A DNA stretch of 64,000 nucleotides from Flavobacterium ovatum (GTDB lineage Bacteria; Bacteroidota; Bacteroidia; Flavobacteriales; Flavobacteriaceae), in contig NZ_CP160035.1 of the NCBI RefSeq assembly GCF_040703125.1, positions 992,001 through 1,056,000 of the forward strand. The letters are read 5' to 3'. The notes beneath the pieces were generated by a model. It searched no databases. It was not told the DNA's origin and was given only the letters and a program-made list of their open reading frames with translations. This document shows, piece by piece, positions 45,401-53,901 of the stretch (positions are counted from its first letter, which is position 1; each line of letters opens with the position of its first letter). Both the position numbers and the translations under genes were made by a program.

Positions 45401-46357
45401 ATGAAAAAAATAATACTAATATACATATTTTCAATATGCTATAGTTTCACTTTTGCACAAAACGATAAAGGGGTAAATGATGAATCCAGAATAGTTTTAG
45501 CGACCTTTGTCCCGCAACAAATTGATAAAATGCCAGACGCTGCGCGTAGTATTTTAGCAAATAAATTAAGTCAAATTGTAACCCAAAACGGAATGGGTGG
45601 TGCAGCTTCTATCGAAAGATTTATTATTACTGCTAATGTAAATGTTATTTCCAAAGACCTAACACCTACAGCACCACCAATGACTGCTTTCGGGCTTGAA
45701 GTAACCCTTTATATTGGAGACGGAATAGAAGGGACTAAATTCTCAAGTACTTCTATAAGTTTAAAAGGAGTCGGCGAAAATGAAACCAAAGCCTATATTT
45801 CAGCCCTAAAAAATATAAGCCCAACAAATCCTAGTGTTCAAAGTTTTGTCGAAAATGGTAAATCAAAAATCATAGAATATTACAATGCCAAATGCGATTT
45901 TATTATCAAAGAAGCACAAACTTTGGTAAGCCAAAATAATTATGAAGAAGCAATTTATAAACTTACCAGTGTACCAACTGTTTGCAAAGGTTGTTATGAT
46001 AAATGTATGGATGCCATTGCACCAATATATCAAAAACAAATTGACAGAGAGTGTAAATCAAAATTAGCTGAAGTAAATAACTATTGGGCTGCAAATCAAA
46101 CTGCAGAAGTTGCTTATCAAGTTGGCGAAATACTTGCAACAGTAGATCCATCGTCATCATGTTTTGGAGAGGTCAAAGCGCTTACTAATAAAATTGCTGC
46201 GAGGGTGAAAGAAATTGATGCTCGTGAATGGAAATATACTTTAAAACAGCAAGCTCAAGAAAGTGAAAGAATTAAAGCTTATAGAGACATCGGAGTAGCT
46301 TATGGCAACGGACCAAAAGCCACCGTTGTTAAATATAACATCAGAGGTTGGTGGTAA
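45401..46357 (+). CDS. Secreted protein with CsgG/LpoB-like N-terminal part and helical repeats
   Basis: 318 residues, signal peptide 1-19 (ending FTFAQ). The N-terminal domain (about 25-140; SRIVLATFVPQQIDKMPDAA, KLSQIVTQNGMG, RFIITANVNVISKDL) has the alternation of a CsgG/LpoB-type alpha/beta domain. The second half (about 150-290) reads like TPR-type helix pairs, with Cys pairs CKGCYDKC that might form disulfides. Last gene of the run. Function unknown. Confidence 0.55.
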   Translation: MKKIILIYIFSICYSFTFAQNDKGVNDESRIVLATFVPQQIDKMPDAARSILANKLSQIVTQNGMGGAASIERFIITANVNVISKDLTPTAPPMTAFGLEVTLYIGDGIEGTKFSSTSISLKGVGENETKAYISALKNISPTNPSVQSFVENGKSKIIEYYNAKCDFIIKEAQTLVSQNNYEEAIYKLTSVPTVCKGCYDKCMDAIAPIYQKQIDRECKSKLAEVNNYWAANQTAEVAYQVGEILATVDPSSSCFGEVKALTNKIAARVKEIDAREWKYTLKQQAQESERIKAYRDIGVAYGNGPKATVVKYNIRGWW

Positions 46358-46602
46358 TATTAAAACTCCTTATGGCGCTCATGGCTGAAATTAATCATTC
46401 TGGCACTGCGGTTTTGTATACTTTCCTGATATTTAAAGTCAAAAGTAATTGAAATAGTACATGATATTTTATATAGACATATTGATTGTCTTTTGACTTA
46501 GTTTGTCGGTACGTAATGCATAAACAATGGTCAATTGATTTTTAATGCAACCTCATTGATCCGTTTATTTACCTTTACAACTTAAATAATAGATTCAACA
46601 CC

Positions 46603-46725
46603 ATGCCAAAGGACCTGAAAAAAACACCAAAAACAAAGCCTTGCATAACAAATTGCTCAATAAAAAGAAGAAAGTGTCTTGCGTTTGAAAACTTTGGTGA
46701 CCAAAATAAACTAACAGAAGGGTAA
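46603..46725 (+). pseudogene. Decayed duplicate of the small gene at 49002
   Basis: AATAGATTCAACACCATG and the next 120 bases match the region around 48985-49130 (AATAGATTCAGCACCATG, AAAACACCAAAAACAAAG, GGTGACCAAAAT) with one base missing just after the ATG and several deletions, so the frame is broken. The similarity extends upstream into the leader. Nothing else is visible in 46358-46602. Confidence 0.7.
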
Positions 46726-46845
46726 TTAAGTAGGTGTAAATCGACTTTTCTTTTCTACCTTTTACTATGCACAACACGTATCAGAAGAATGCCCTTTACT
46801 GATTAATTTTTGTCCAGAACTTGTCTTAAAAATAAAAATGATTTT

Positions 46846-46896
46846 AATTTAAATGATAAAGTCTAAGGTATAACCCTTAGACTTTATCATTTAAAT
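46846..46896 (-). terminator. Terminator after tRNA-Trp
   Basis: Arms of about 23 bases (core AAATGATAAAGTCTAAGG and its inverted copy) flank a 6-base loop. It lies just past the 3' end of the tRNA gene. Confidence 0.8.
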
Positions 46897-46904
46897 TTAA
46901 CTTG

Positions 46905-46975
46905 CACGGGCGGAGGGATTCGAACCCCCATCAACGGTTTTGGAGACCGCTATTCTACCCTTGAACTACGCCCGT
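46905..46975 (-). tRNA. trpT: tRNA-Trp (anticodon CCA)
   Basis: Seven-base acceptor stem ACGGGCG/CGCCCGT, D arm with GTTCAAGGGTAGAA, anticodon loop CTCCAAA with anticodon CCA, T arm GGGGGTTCGAATCCCTC and discriminator G. The CCA end is not encoded. Monocistronic with a strong terminator. Confidence 0.95.
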
Positions 46976-47541
46976 AGTACAGAAAGCGGAAGCTGTTTTC
47001 AAGAAACAAATATACATTTATTTGGCATAAAAACTATCAACAACGGGCGGTATAGCCAATAAATTATACATATTTCCGTAATGAATTGGAAGTCAGATGA
47101 TACTATTTAATTCCAAATAGACTACTTTCATATTCATTAATACAAATACATTTGCAGACTGGACAGATGTAAAGTACGCCATGCTAATTAGGTATAGTTT
47201 TATAGGTCAAGACAAGCGCTTTTTAAAAAAAAAAAGGAACCGATTACAAAACCAAAGAAGTCAAAGAATTTGCCCTTGAATTAAAGAATAATAAAAAACG
47301 ATAACTAGACACTAATAAAATAGAAAAATTAAAAGATGCATTTGAAAACTTTTTGCCAAGTATATTTAACCATCTCCAATGATTAAACTTAGGTAACCAT
47401 ATCATAAATATATAGTTGGGGCTATATACATCAAAAAAAACCAATAACTTCTACCTATAATAGTAAGGATTATATTAAAATAGATATATTTTTGTAAAAC
47501 CACGAATTCAAATAAGCCAAAAACAAAGATTGTAGCTAATT
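46976..47541. other. Non-coding stretch with possible gene debris
   Basis: 566 bases between tRNA-Trp and the histidine kinase gene. Around 47233-47310 a plus-strand reading (GTDYKTKEVKEFALELKNN) looks like a fragment of a former gene, followed by stops. No intact frame or RNA is recognisable. Confidence 0.35.
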
Positions 47542-48936
47542 ATGGAAACCCTTAATCAATTTTCGAAATTATTTCTATTGGAAATTCGCAATACAATGGG
47601 ATTGTTGTTTTGGGGAAACTTGGTTTTGGCTGCGCTTGTTTTTACTTTTCGATTTGCACTTTTTAGCAAGGATAGCCAAAGACACTTATTGGTATTTGGA
47701 TTTTCCAAAATTTTTCAAACTCTTGCTTGGATGGCTTTTTTTCTAAGAACAAATACGGTTACATTCAATGCAATCATTATTCTTATCCCTAACACACTAA
47801 TTTTTGCCAGTTATTACCTAGAGTCTATCGCTATGTTAATGTTGGTTAAGGGTAGTTCTAAGAAAGCGTATCGAATACAAACCATTCTTTTTGCACTAGG
47901 TTTATTGAGTTTTTATTATGTTGTTTGGATACAATCGGCAAGTAATATTCTTGTTTCATTGGCTTCATTAAATATTTTTTTACTGTTAATTATTCCGGCT
48001 TTGCGATTTTTAACAGAGACGCGCAGTAGTTTATTCAAAAAAATTCTAGGGTTTAATTATATTATTTTATTAGTAGTCTTAATTTTTAGAATGATTTACC
48101 CACTTATTAAAACATCAACTACTTTATATTCCGTAGATGTAACGCAGAAAATTATATTCTTAATTGTGTTTCTTATGATGATGATTAGCGGAGTGGGTTA
48201 TTTGCTTTTATTACAAGAAGAAAAAGAAATACAGATCAAAAAACTACTTGAAGATAAAGACAAATTCTTTTCTATTATTGCTCACGATTTAAGAGGTCCT
48301 TTTAATGGTATTATTGGTTTATCAGAATTGCTTTTGGAAAAAGACAATCAATTGGAGCCAAAGGAAACTAATGAATTCATTCATTTGATTCATCAATCCT
48401 CAAAAAACACTTTCTCACTTCTAGAAAACCTGTTAACTTGGGCGAAATCTCAAACAGGAAGCCTAGAGTTTAGTCCAGTACAATTAGAAATAAGTGCCAT
48501 AACTAATAAAACAATTAGCCTATTGGCTAATATTGCCAAAAGTAAAAATATTACACTACGATCTGAAATAGTGGGTAATCAATATGTGGTTGCTGATAAA
48601 AATATGCTTGAAACTATTTTCCGGAACTTGATTACAAATGCACTGAAATTTACGGAAGCTGATGGTGAAGTTCGGATTTCGATAAAAAAAGAAAAAAACC
48701 AAACTATATTTTCCATAAAAGACAATGGTATTGGAATTGCTCCTCAAAAAATAACGAATCTATTTGCTATTAATTACAGGAAAAATACTTTAGGTACAAA
48801 CGATGAAACGGGATCAGGATTAGGATTAATGCTGTGTAAGGATTTTGTTGAAAAACATAATGGTGAAATTTGGGTAGAGAGTGAAGTTGGAAAAGGAAGT
48901 GAATTCAAGTTTAGTATACCTGATACTTTTGATTAA
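47542..48936 (+). CDS. Membrane sensor histidine kinase
   Basis: 464 residues. Six or seven membrane helices (about 20-225), then a HisKA domain with SIIAHDLRGPFNGIIG (phosphorylated His near 251) and a HATPase_c domain: N box NLITNALKFTE, G1 DNGIGI, G2 GSGLGLMLCK. It probably senses a membrane or extracellular signal and phosphorylates a response regulator encoded elsewhere; none is adjacent. It is an orphan kinase. Confidence 0.9.
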   Translation: METLNQFSKLFLLEIRNTMGLLFWGNLVLAALVFTFRFALFSKDSQRHLLVFGFSKIFQTLAWMAFFLRTNTVTFNAIIILIPNTLIFASYYLESIAMLMLVKGSSKKAYRIQTILFALGLLSFYYVVWIQSASNILVSLASLNIFLLLIIPALRFLTETRSSLFKKILGFNYIILLVVLIFRMIYPLIKTSTTLYSVDVTQKIIFLIVFLMMMISGVGYLLLLQEEKEIQIKKLLEDKDKFFSIIAHDLRGPFNGIIGLSELLLEKDNQLEPKETNEFIHLIHQSSKNTFSLLENLLTWAKSQTGSLEFSPVQLEISAITNKTISLLANIAKSKNITLRSEIVGNQYVVADKNMLETIFRNLITNALKFTEADGEVRISIKKEKNQTIFSIKDNGIGIAPQKITNLFAINYRKNTLGTNDETGSGLGLMLCKDFVEKHNGEIWVESEVGKGSEFKFSIPDTFD

Positions 48937-49001
48937 TTTGAACTCTTAAGCAAATCCCTTTTATTTATCTTTACGCTCGTAATCATAATAGATTCAGCAC
49001 C

Positions 49002-49172
49002 ATGGCAAAAGGACCCGAAAAAAACACCAAAAACAAAGCTTTGCATACCAAATTACTCAACCGTAAAAAGGCAAAGCTACAAGCAGAAAAAAAAGTAAGC
49101 GCCTTGCGTCTGAAAGCTTTGGTGACCAAAATGAATCAGCAAAACAACAGGAACGATTCGGATAGCGAGTAA
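49002..49172 (+). CDS. Small basic conserved protein
   Basis: 56 residues, very rich in Lys, Asn and Gln: MAKGPEKNTKNKALHTKLLN, then a helical RKKAKLQAEKKVSALRLKAL and an acidic end (NDSDSE). It reads as a real coding sequence because a decayed copy with the same upstream leader lies at 46603. The basic helix suggests ribosome or nucleic-acid binding; function is unknown. Confidence 0.6.
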   Translation: MAKGPEKNTKNKALHTKLLNRKKAKLQAEKKVSALRLKALVTKMNQQNNRNDSDSE

Positions 49173-49268
49173 ATCTGTGCTAATCTTTGAAATCTGTGTT
49201 CAAAAAGATTTCATCCTTCAGTTTTTTACCCGAAATTTGCTTTTTCAACTCTTTAAAACAATAATTCC

Positions 49269-49808
49269 ATGGAATTTGGTACAATCATAATCTCAGAAAC
49301 TGCAGCCAATAGTGGCAATCCACAAGACATCATCAACTCCAATATATCGGTTATCAACCTTATGCGTGAAGAAAAAATCGATGACGATTTGATTCACGAA
49401 GATGCGATTATGAGTTACTACATGGATTATTACGTTTCGCTATGCACTCAAGGGAATTTTGCGCAGTTTGTCTATAATTCAAAATGGAACATGGAATTGA
49501 ACGGACTCATCGCTGATGGCTTGGAATTGCTAGGCGCGCCAAAGCATTTGGAATTGTTTCAAGCGCAATGCAAGAAAGTGAACTTGATGAGCAGCGTTAA
49601 AAGAGATAAATTTTTTAAAAGTAAATTGGAAGGCGTGAATCCAATTCGCGATCTAATCAACAACGATACTTTTTTCGAAATAGAAGAAAATTTGGTGGAA
49701 CTAAATGCCGCTTTCTTAAAAGAACATCCAGACACACAAATTCTTTCTGTTGATGGAATGTTTGAATTATTAGAAGATTTCGTGGGAAGAGCCATTAAAA
49801 GAGAATAA
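49269..49808 (+). CDS. DMP19/DUF4375-like protein
   Basis: 179 residues, all alpha. YYMDYYVSLCTQGNFAQFVYNSKW, split across two helices, and LIADGLELLGAPKHLELF fit the DMP19 (DUF4375) family; DMP19 in Neisseria mimics DNA and binds a regulator, but most members have no known role. Cytoplasmic. It stands alone with a leader of about 95 bases. Confidence 0.65.
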   Translation: MEFGTIIISETAANSGNPQDIINSNISVINLMREEKIDDDLIHEDAIMSYYMDYYVSLCTQGNFAQFVYNSKWNMELNGLIADGLELLGAPKHLELFQAQCKKVNLMSSVKRDKFFKSKLEGVNPIRDLINNDTFFEIEENLVELNAAFLKEHPDTQILSVDGMFELLEDFVGRAIKRE

Positions 49809-49874
49809 GGCAATTGCGCAGAGATTCGCTAAGGTAGACACAGAGATTCGCAAAAGCTTTTTTTGTAAATAGAA

Positions 49875-49915
49875 TAAAGGGCACGAAGTTTTAAAAATAC
49901 TTTATGCCCTTTTTA
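49875..49915. terminator. Terminator between DMP19-like and DUF1501 genes
   Basis: ATAAAGGGCA pairs with TGCCCTTTTTAT around an AT-rich loop, in the gap between convergent genes. It is followed by the palindrome TCCCGAAATTTCGGGA (49941-49956), related in core to the repeat at 41159. Confidence 0.65.
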
Positions 49916-49986
49916 TATGGTTGTTTGTAATGTCACATTGTCCCGAAATTTCGGGATAGACGGACATTCGATTCTGAATAATTATT

Positions 49987-51597
49987 TTAAGAAATAATCA
50001 CTTTTGTGCGGAATTTATGGTTGTTGTATTCAACTTCTAAAATATAAATACCTGTTGCTATTGCATTTTCAAGTGGCACCGTCAAGAAGTTGCCGTTGAT
50101 ATTAAATGGTTTTTGGAATACCAAAGTTCCTTGCATGCTGAATAGTTTTAGATTCACATAACCATTCAAGCTGTCTTTAAAGTTGATATTGATGATTTGG
50201 TCCGTAATAGGGTTAGGGTATACAGCCATAAAAGACACTTCTTCAAATGAGGCAGTGCTTAAACCTGAATTTTTGAAAATAGGTATTTTAGCAAAATTTG
50301 CTCCTAAAACTTCTGTTGCCTGTGTCTCAGTCATGCACAACCAATCTTGCATAATCGAGGAGTATATTTGACGGAAATCAAATTGCATTTCGACTTGGTC
50401 ATTTACTGCCGCATTCAAAGGTAAATTGGGAGATTTCCCAATCATTCCTGGAACAGGTTGTGCAGTTCCTGCCACTGTAGTTGGGCTTGTGTTTAATGCC
50501 GCACCAAAGAAAAAAACAGGGGCTCCAGCACCATGATCGGTTCCTAAACTGGCGTTGCTTTTTATTCTTCGACCAAATTCGCTAAAAGTCATTCCAGTAA
50601 CCAAGTCCGACTTGCCCATTAATTCTAAATCCTGCTGAAAAGCTCCAATTGCTTGGGATAATACACTCAAATTGTTTCGATGGGAACCTATTGTTTTGTC
50701 ATTTGTGTCTACTTGTGCGCTATGAAGATCAGAAGTGTTAGGGTGATTAACAATGTAAATTGGGGTTTGCAACCCGCCGTTGATGAGCTTAGCAACAATT
50801 TTTAATTGGTCGCCTAGTTTGTTTGATGATGGATAAGTTGCGGATTGTGATTGAGTTGTATTATACGCATTTTGTATTGCAGTTCGGTACACGTTACTTT
50901 GGTCTTTCATCAATCGTAAAAAGGTCAGCTCCGTACCGTAATCAGAATTGGGAGCAGGGTCTGTAATTTGATTGATGACATTCAAAAGTGCGTTAGGGTC
51001 TGGAGCGTTATAGCCCATATTGATAGTTGGTCCTTGTAATGAGAACGGTAAGGTAGATCCTATTTGAATTGCTAACGGATCAGGCATATCGCCATTGGGA
51101 TACCCATTTGGGAAATTAGGGTAGACTTTGTCTAATGCTCTTCCTAACCAACCGCTATCTAAATCCTGATTACTGCCCGAACCTGTAAACCAAATATCGG
51201 TAGCACGAAAGTGGCTATAACTCGGATTTGGATATGATACTCCTTGAACAATCATCAATTTACCATTATCATATAAGTTTTTCATTTCGGACATTCCGGG
51301 ATGTAAACCTGTAGTGGTATTGTTTGCCAAGGATAATACTGAAGATTGATTCATTAAGATATTTGAACGGGCATTATTCAAATTGGTCCATTTGTCAAGT
51401 GGAAACACCGTGTTCAAACCATCATTACCGCCATTCATTTGGATGATTACCAGTATTTTTCCGCAACTTAAGGCGGCATTCGCTAGGATATCTAAGGCGT
51501 TACTTTCCAAGTTTGAGGACGCCATTATTGGAACACCATTTAATGCTAAAGGGATAGTGGCGATAGCACTTGTTTTTATAAAACTTCTTCTTTTCAT
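49987..51597 (-). CDS. DUF1501 protein with Tat-like signal and T9SS sorting domain
   Basis: 536 residues. Twin-Arg-like signal MKRRSFIKTSAIATIPLALN, DUF1501 body (sulfatase/phosphatase-like fold; IQMNGGNDGLNTVFPLDKW, TFSEFGRRIKSNASLGTDHG), then a C-terminal T9SS type A sorting domain (MAVYPNPITDQIININF and FRTKVIIS at the end). It should be exported by type IX secretion and attached to the cell surface. Partner of the DUF1800 gene 12 bases upstream; the pair is widely conserved with unknown function. Confidence 0.85.
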   Translation of the reverse strand: MKRRSFIKTSAIATIPLALNGVPIMASSNLESNALDILANAALSCGKILVIIQMNGGNDGLNTVFPLDKWTNLNNARSNILMNQSSVLSLANNTTTGLHPGMSEMKNLYDNGKLMIVQGVSYPNPSYSHFRATDIWFTGSGSNQDLDSGWLGRALDKVYPNFPNGYPNGDMPDPLAIQIGSTLPFSLQGPTINMGYNAPDPNALLNVINQITDPAPNSDYGTELTFLRLMKDQSNVYRTAIQNAYNTTQSQSATYPSSNKLGDQLKIVAKLINGGLQTPIYIVNHPNTSDLHSAQVDTNDKTIGSHRNNLSVLSQAIGAFQQDLELMGKSDLVTGMTFSEFGRRIKSNASLGTDHGAGAPVFFFGAALNTSPTTVAGTAQPVPGMIGKSPNLPLNAAVNDQVEMQFDFRQIYSSIMQDWLCMTETQATEVLGANFAKIPIFKNSGLSTASFEEVSFMAVYPNPITDQIININFKDSLNGYVNLKLFSMQGTLVFQKPFNINGNFLTVPLENAIATGIYILEVEYNNHKFRTKVIIS

Positions 51598-51609
51598 CTC
51601 TTTTATAAA

Positions 51610-53403
51610 TTACATTAATTGGTATTCTGCTAGTTGGGTGATGGTCACTAATAAATTTTTCAATCTCGTTTTGACACTATTTTTGTTAGTGGTGTTTGAT
51701 GTATCGCTTAAATATAAGTTCCAGGCTGTTGTCCAATAACTATTAGTAGTTTGATTAGATAACAATGACTGTGTTTTAATTAGATTTTTTTGGGTGGTGC
51801 TCAAATCGATTGGCAATAGATAATTCACACATTCGGCTACCAATAAGTCGGGATCGGCGCAAGTTGTAGGGCTAAATTGCTGTATAAAAGCAATTAAATC
51901 CACTTCAATACGAGTGGTGAGTCCGTTATAGGTAAGGTTGTAACCGTTGAATATTTTATTCAAAAAATCAAACCTTTTTTGGGTAGTACTGGAGTTTATC
52001 CAATACTCATGAAAAGAGGGATTTTGATAAAAAGCAGGATATCCAGATACATTCGGTACCGCCCCTATACTTTGTTCTAAACCAATTAAAATCGTACTGT
52101 TGAAATAATTCCAAACTTTATATTGTGCTTCATAATTAGTTGGGTCAGCTACTGTATAAGTGAGGTTAAAAGTGCGTAAACTACCAATCACCAAGTCAAA
52201 AGGAGATTTGATGTACACACCACGATTTGCCATATCATAAAAATGTTGGCTTTTAAAAAGCTGATTTAAAACAGGTAAAATATTCCAATTGTTGGCAACA
52301 AATGTTTGAGCCAAGGGTGTAATTATAGTCGATTCAATCGTCGTATCTATGTCGTAATACACAAAATAGCGGTAGATGCGACGGCAAATATATTCGGATA
52401 CGACTTGTGATTTTGAAAAAATCATGTCAACAAAGGCATCTAATTCTGAAGCTCCAGCATTGTTGATTATCGTGTTGTTGAAGAAAGTCGAGAATTGTTT
52501 GTTGCTTGTTTCGTGTAAACTAGAGTTGAATAAGGTGTCAGGTGTAGTGGTGGTTAAATTTGAAACACGCCATCCGGTTAAGACTTTGGCGGCTTGTACC
52601 ACATCCACTTCATTATATTGACTTAAGGGATCTTTCCCTAGTGTAAACAATTCCATGATTTCTCGAGCAAAATTTTCGTCAGGAGAAGTTTTTGAATTGG
52701 AGTTGTTGTTCAAATAATACATCATGGCTGGATGTGTTGCCATGGTACGTATTAACGTTTTGAAATTCATCAATGGATTGTCATAATACATTTTGGTAAA
52801 TGTATAAAGCAATCGAGCAGAATGGATTCCACTAGAGACACGAACGGTCTCAAAATCAACTGGAATGAAATGATACCAAAACAAAGCTAATTTGGCTTTA
52901 ATACTGGTATCTTGATTTAGGGTCAACCCAAATGTCCATTGTGCTAAAGATAAATTTCGTTGTCGATTTGTATTTCCTTGACCACTTATTAATATGTCAT
53001 TAGTCCAATCAGTGCCGTAGGGCAAATTATTTTCGTCGGCAAAAGAATTATTATAACCGTTAATTGGTGGTGATGGTGGAGTTGTGTCAACCGTCAAAAT
53101 AGTATTAACAGCATTGGTCATGCTCATGGTAAGTAAATTGTCTAGGTCCGCTTTTTTATAACCAAACCCAGTTCTTTTCAGGAGATGCAATGCTTCGGAC
53201 TTCCCCCAAGTGCCACTATATGCAGTCAAACCACTGCTTACAGGTGCTACTCTAGCAGTTAAGTTAGTCACACTTTGGTATTTTCTACCATTAAAAACTT
53301 TTCTAGAGTATTTCTCAAATAAAGGATCTCCCTTCACTTGATTGGATTTGAAACTTCTCAGTACTAGATTAAAAAGTTTTCTGCGGTTTAAAGTTTGTGA
53401 CAT
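51610..53403 (-). CDS. DUF1800 family protein
   Basis: 597 residues, DUF1800 throughout: KSEALHLLKRTGFGYKKADL, LFWYHFIPVDFE, NFAREIMELFTLGKDPLSQY, VSEYICRRIYRYFVYY, IKSPFDLVIGSLRTF. No classical signal peptide is clear at the N-terminus, though its DUF1501 partner is exported. Function unknown. The two genes form one transcription unit, DUF1800 first. Confidence 0.85.
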   Translation of the reverse strand: MSQTLNRRKLFNLVLRSFKSNQVKGDPLFEKYSRKVFNGRKYQSVTNLTARVAPVSSGLTAYSGTWGKSEALHLLKRTGFGYKKADLDNLLTMSMTNAVNTILTVDTTPPSPPINGYNNSFADENNLPYGTDWTNDILISGQGNTNRQRNLSLAQWTFGLTLNQDTSIKAKLALFWYHFIPVDFETVRVSSGIHSARLLYTFTKMYYDNPLMNFKTLIRTMATHPAMMYYLNNNSNSKTSPDENFAREIMELFTLGKDPLSQYNEVDVVQAAKVLTGWRVSNLTTTTPDTLFNSSLHETSNKQFSTFFNNTIINNAGASELDAFVDMIFSKSQVVSEYICRRIYRYFVYYDIDTTIESTIITPLAQTFVANNWNILPVLNQLFKSQHFYDMANRGVYIKSPFDLVIGSLRTFNLTYTVADPTNYEAQYKVWNYFNSTILIGLEQSIGAVPNVSGYPAFYQNPSFHEYWINSSTTQKRFDFLNKIFNGYNLTYNGLTTRIEVDLIAFIQQFSPTTCADPDLLVAECVNYLLPIDLSTTQKNLIKTQSLLSNQTTNSYWTTAWNLYLSDTSNTTNKNSVKTRLKNLLVTITQLAEYQLM

Positions 53404-53695
53404 AGTAACTTCCTAAATTAATGTGATACGATTAGACTACTGTTTTAGTGATTTGTTTAATATGTTGTTTATGAATTTACCATTATAGAGACTGAGATTA
53501 AATGAATCTTTTTTATAAGTGATTGCTATTTTAGGATAAATTCATATTTTTAATAAAAAAAGTAAATATATATAAATAACGTATTGGTTTTTAAAAGGTT
53601 GCCAATTTTTGGTGCTTATGTGTCACTTTTGGATTGTTTTATGAGATTTTATTTAAGTTTATCAATTAAAAGTGCTAATTTCTTGCTCTTTAATT

Positions 53696-53746
53696 TTGAT
53701 TTCCTAAAAATAGCAATATATTTGGAGAACCAAATTGGCGAACCAG
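53696..53746 (+). promoter_or_regulatory. Promoter and operator of the PL17 gene
   Basis: TTG (53696-53698), 18 bases, TATATTTG (53717-53724), then GAGA and the operator ACCAAATTGGCGAACCAG (53729-53746) at the expected transcription start. The operator contains TGGCGAACCA, a variant of TGGTTTACCA found upstream of PL7, the GntR gene and susC. The rest of 53404-53901 shows no gene; the mRNA leader is about 170 bases. Confidence 0.65.
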
Positions 53747-53901
53747 TATTTTTATATGCTTTTAAAAGAGTATCGAATTTATCCTTTTCTCTTAAATAGA
53801 GTAATTAATGTGAAGGCAATACTGATTTTCAATTGGGTAAAAATTTTCTTGAAAAGGAAAGTAATTAATGGTTCCGATTTGGGATTAAACACAAAAAAAC
53901 A

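Noticed and set aside
46595..46777. 60-codon minus-strand frame
   Set aside because: It is antisense to the decayed copy of the small basic gene, which has a near-identical intact counterpart.
53584..53799. 71-codon frame upstream of PL17
   Set aside because: It runs through the TTG/TATATTTG promoter and operator of PL17, so it is regulatory DNA and not coding.
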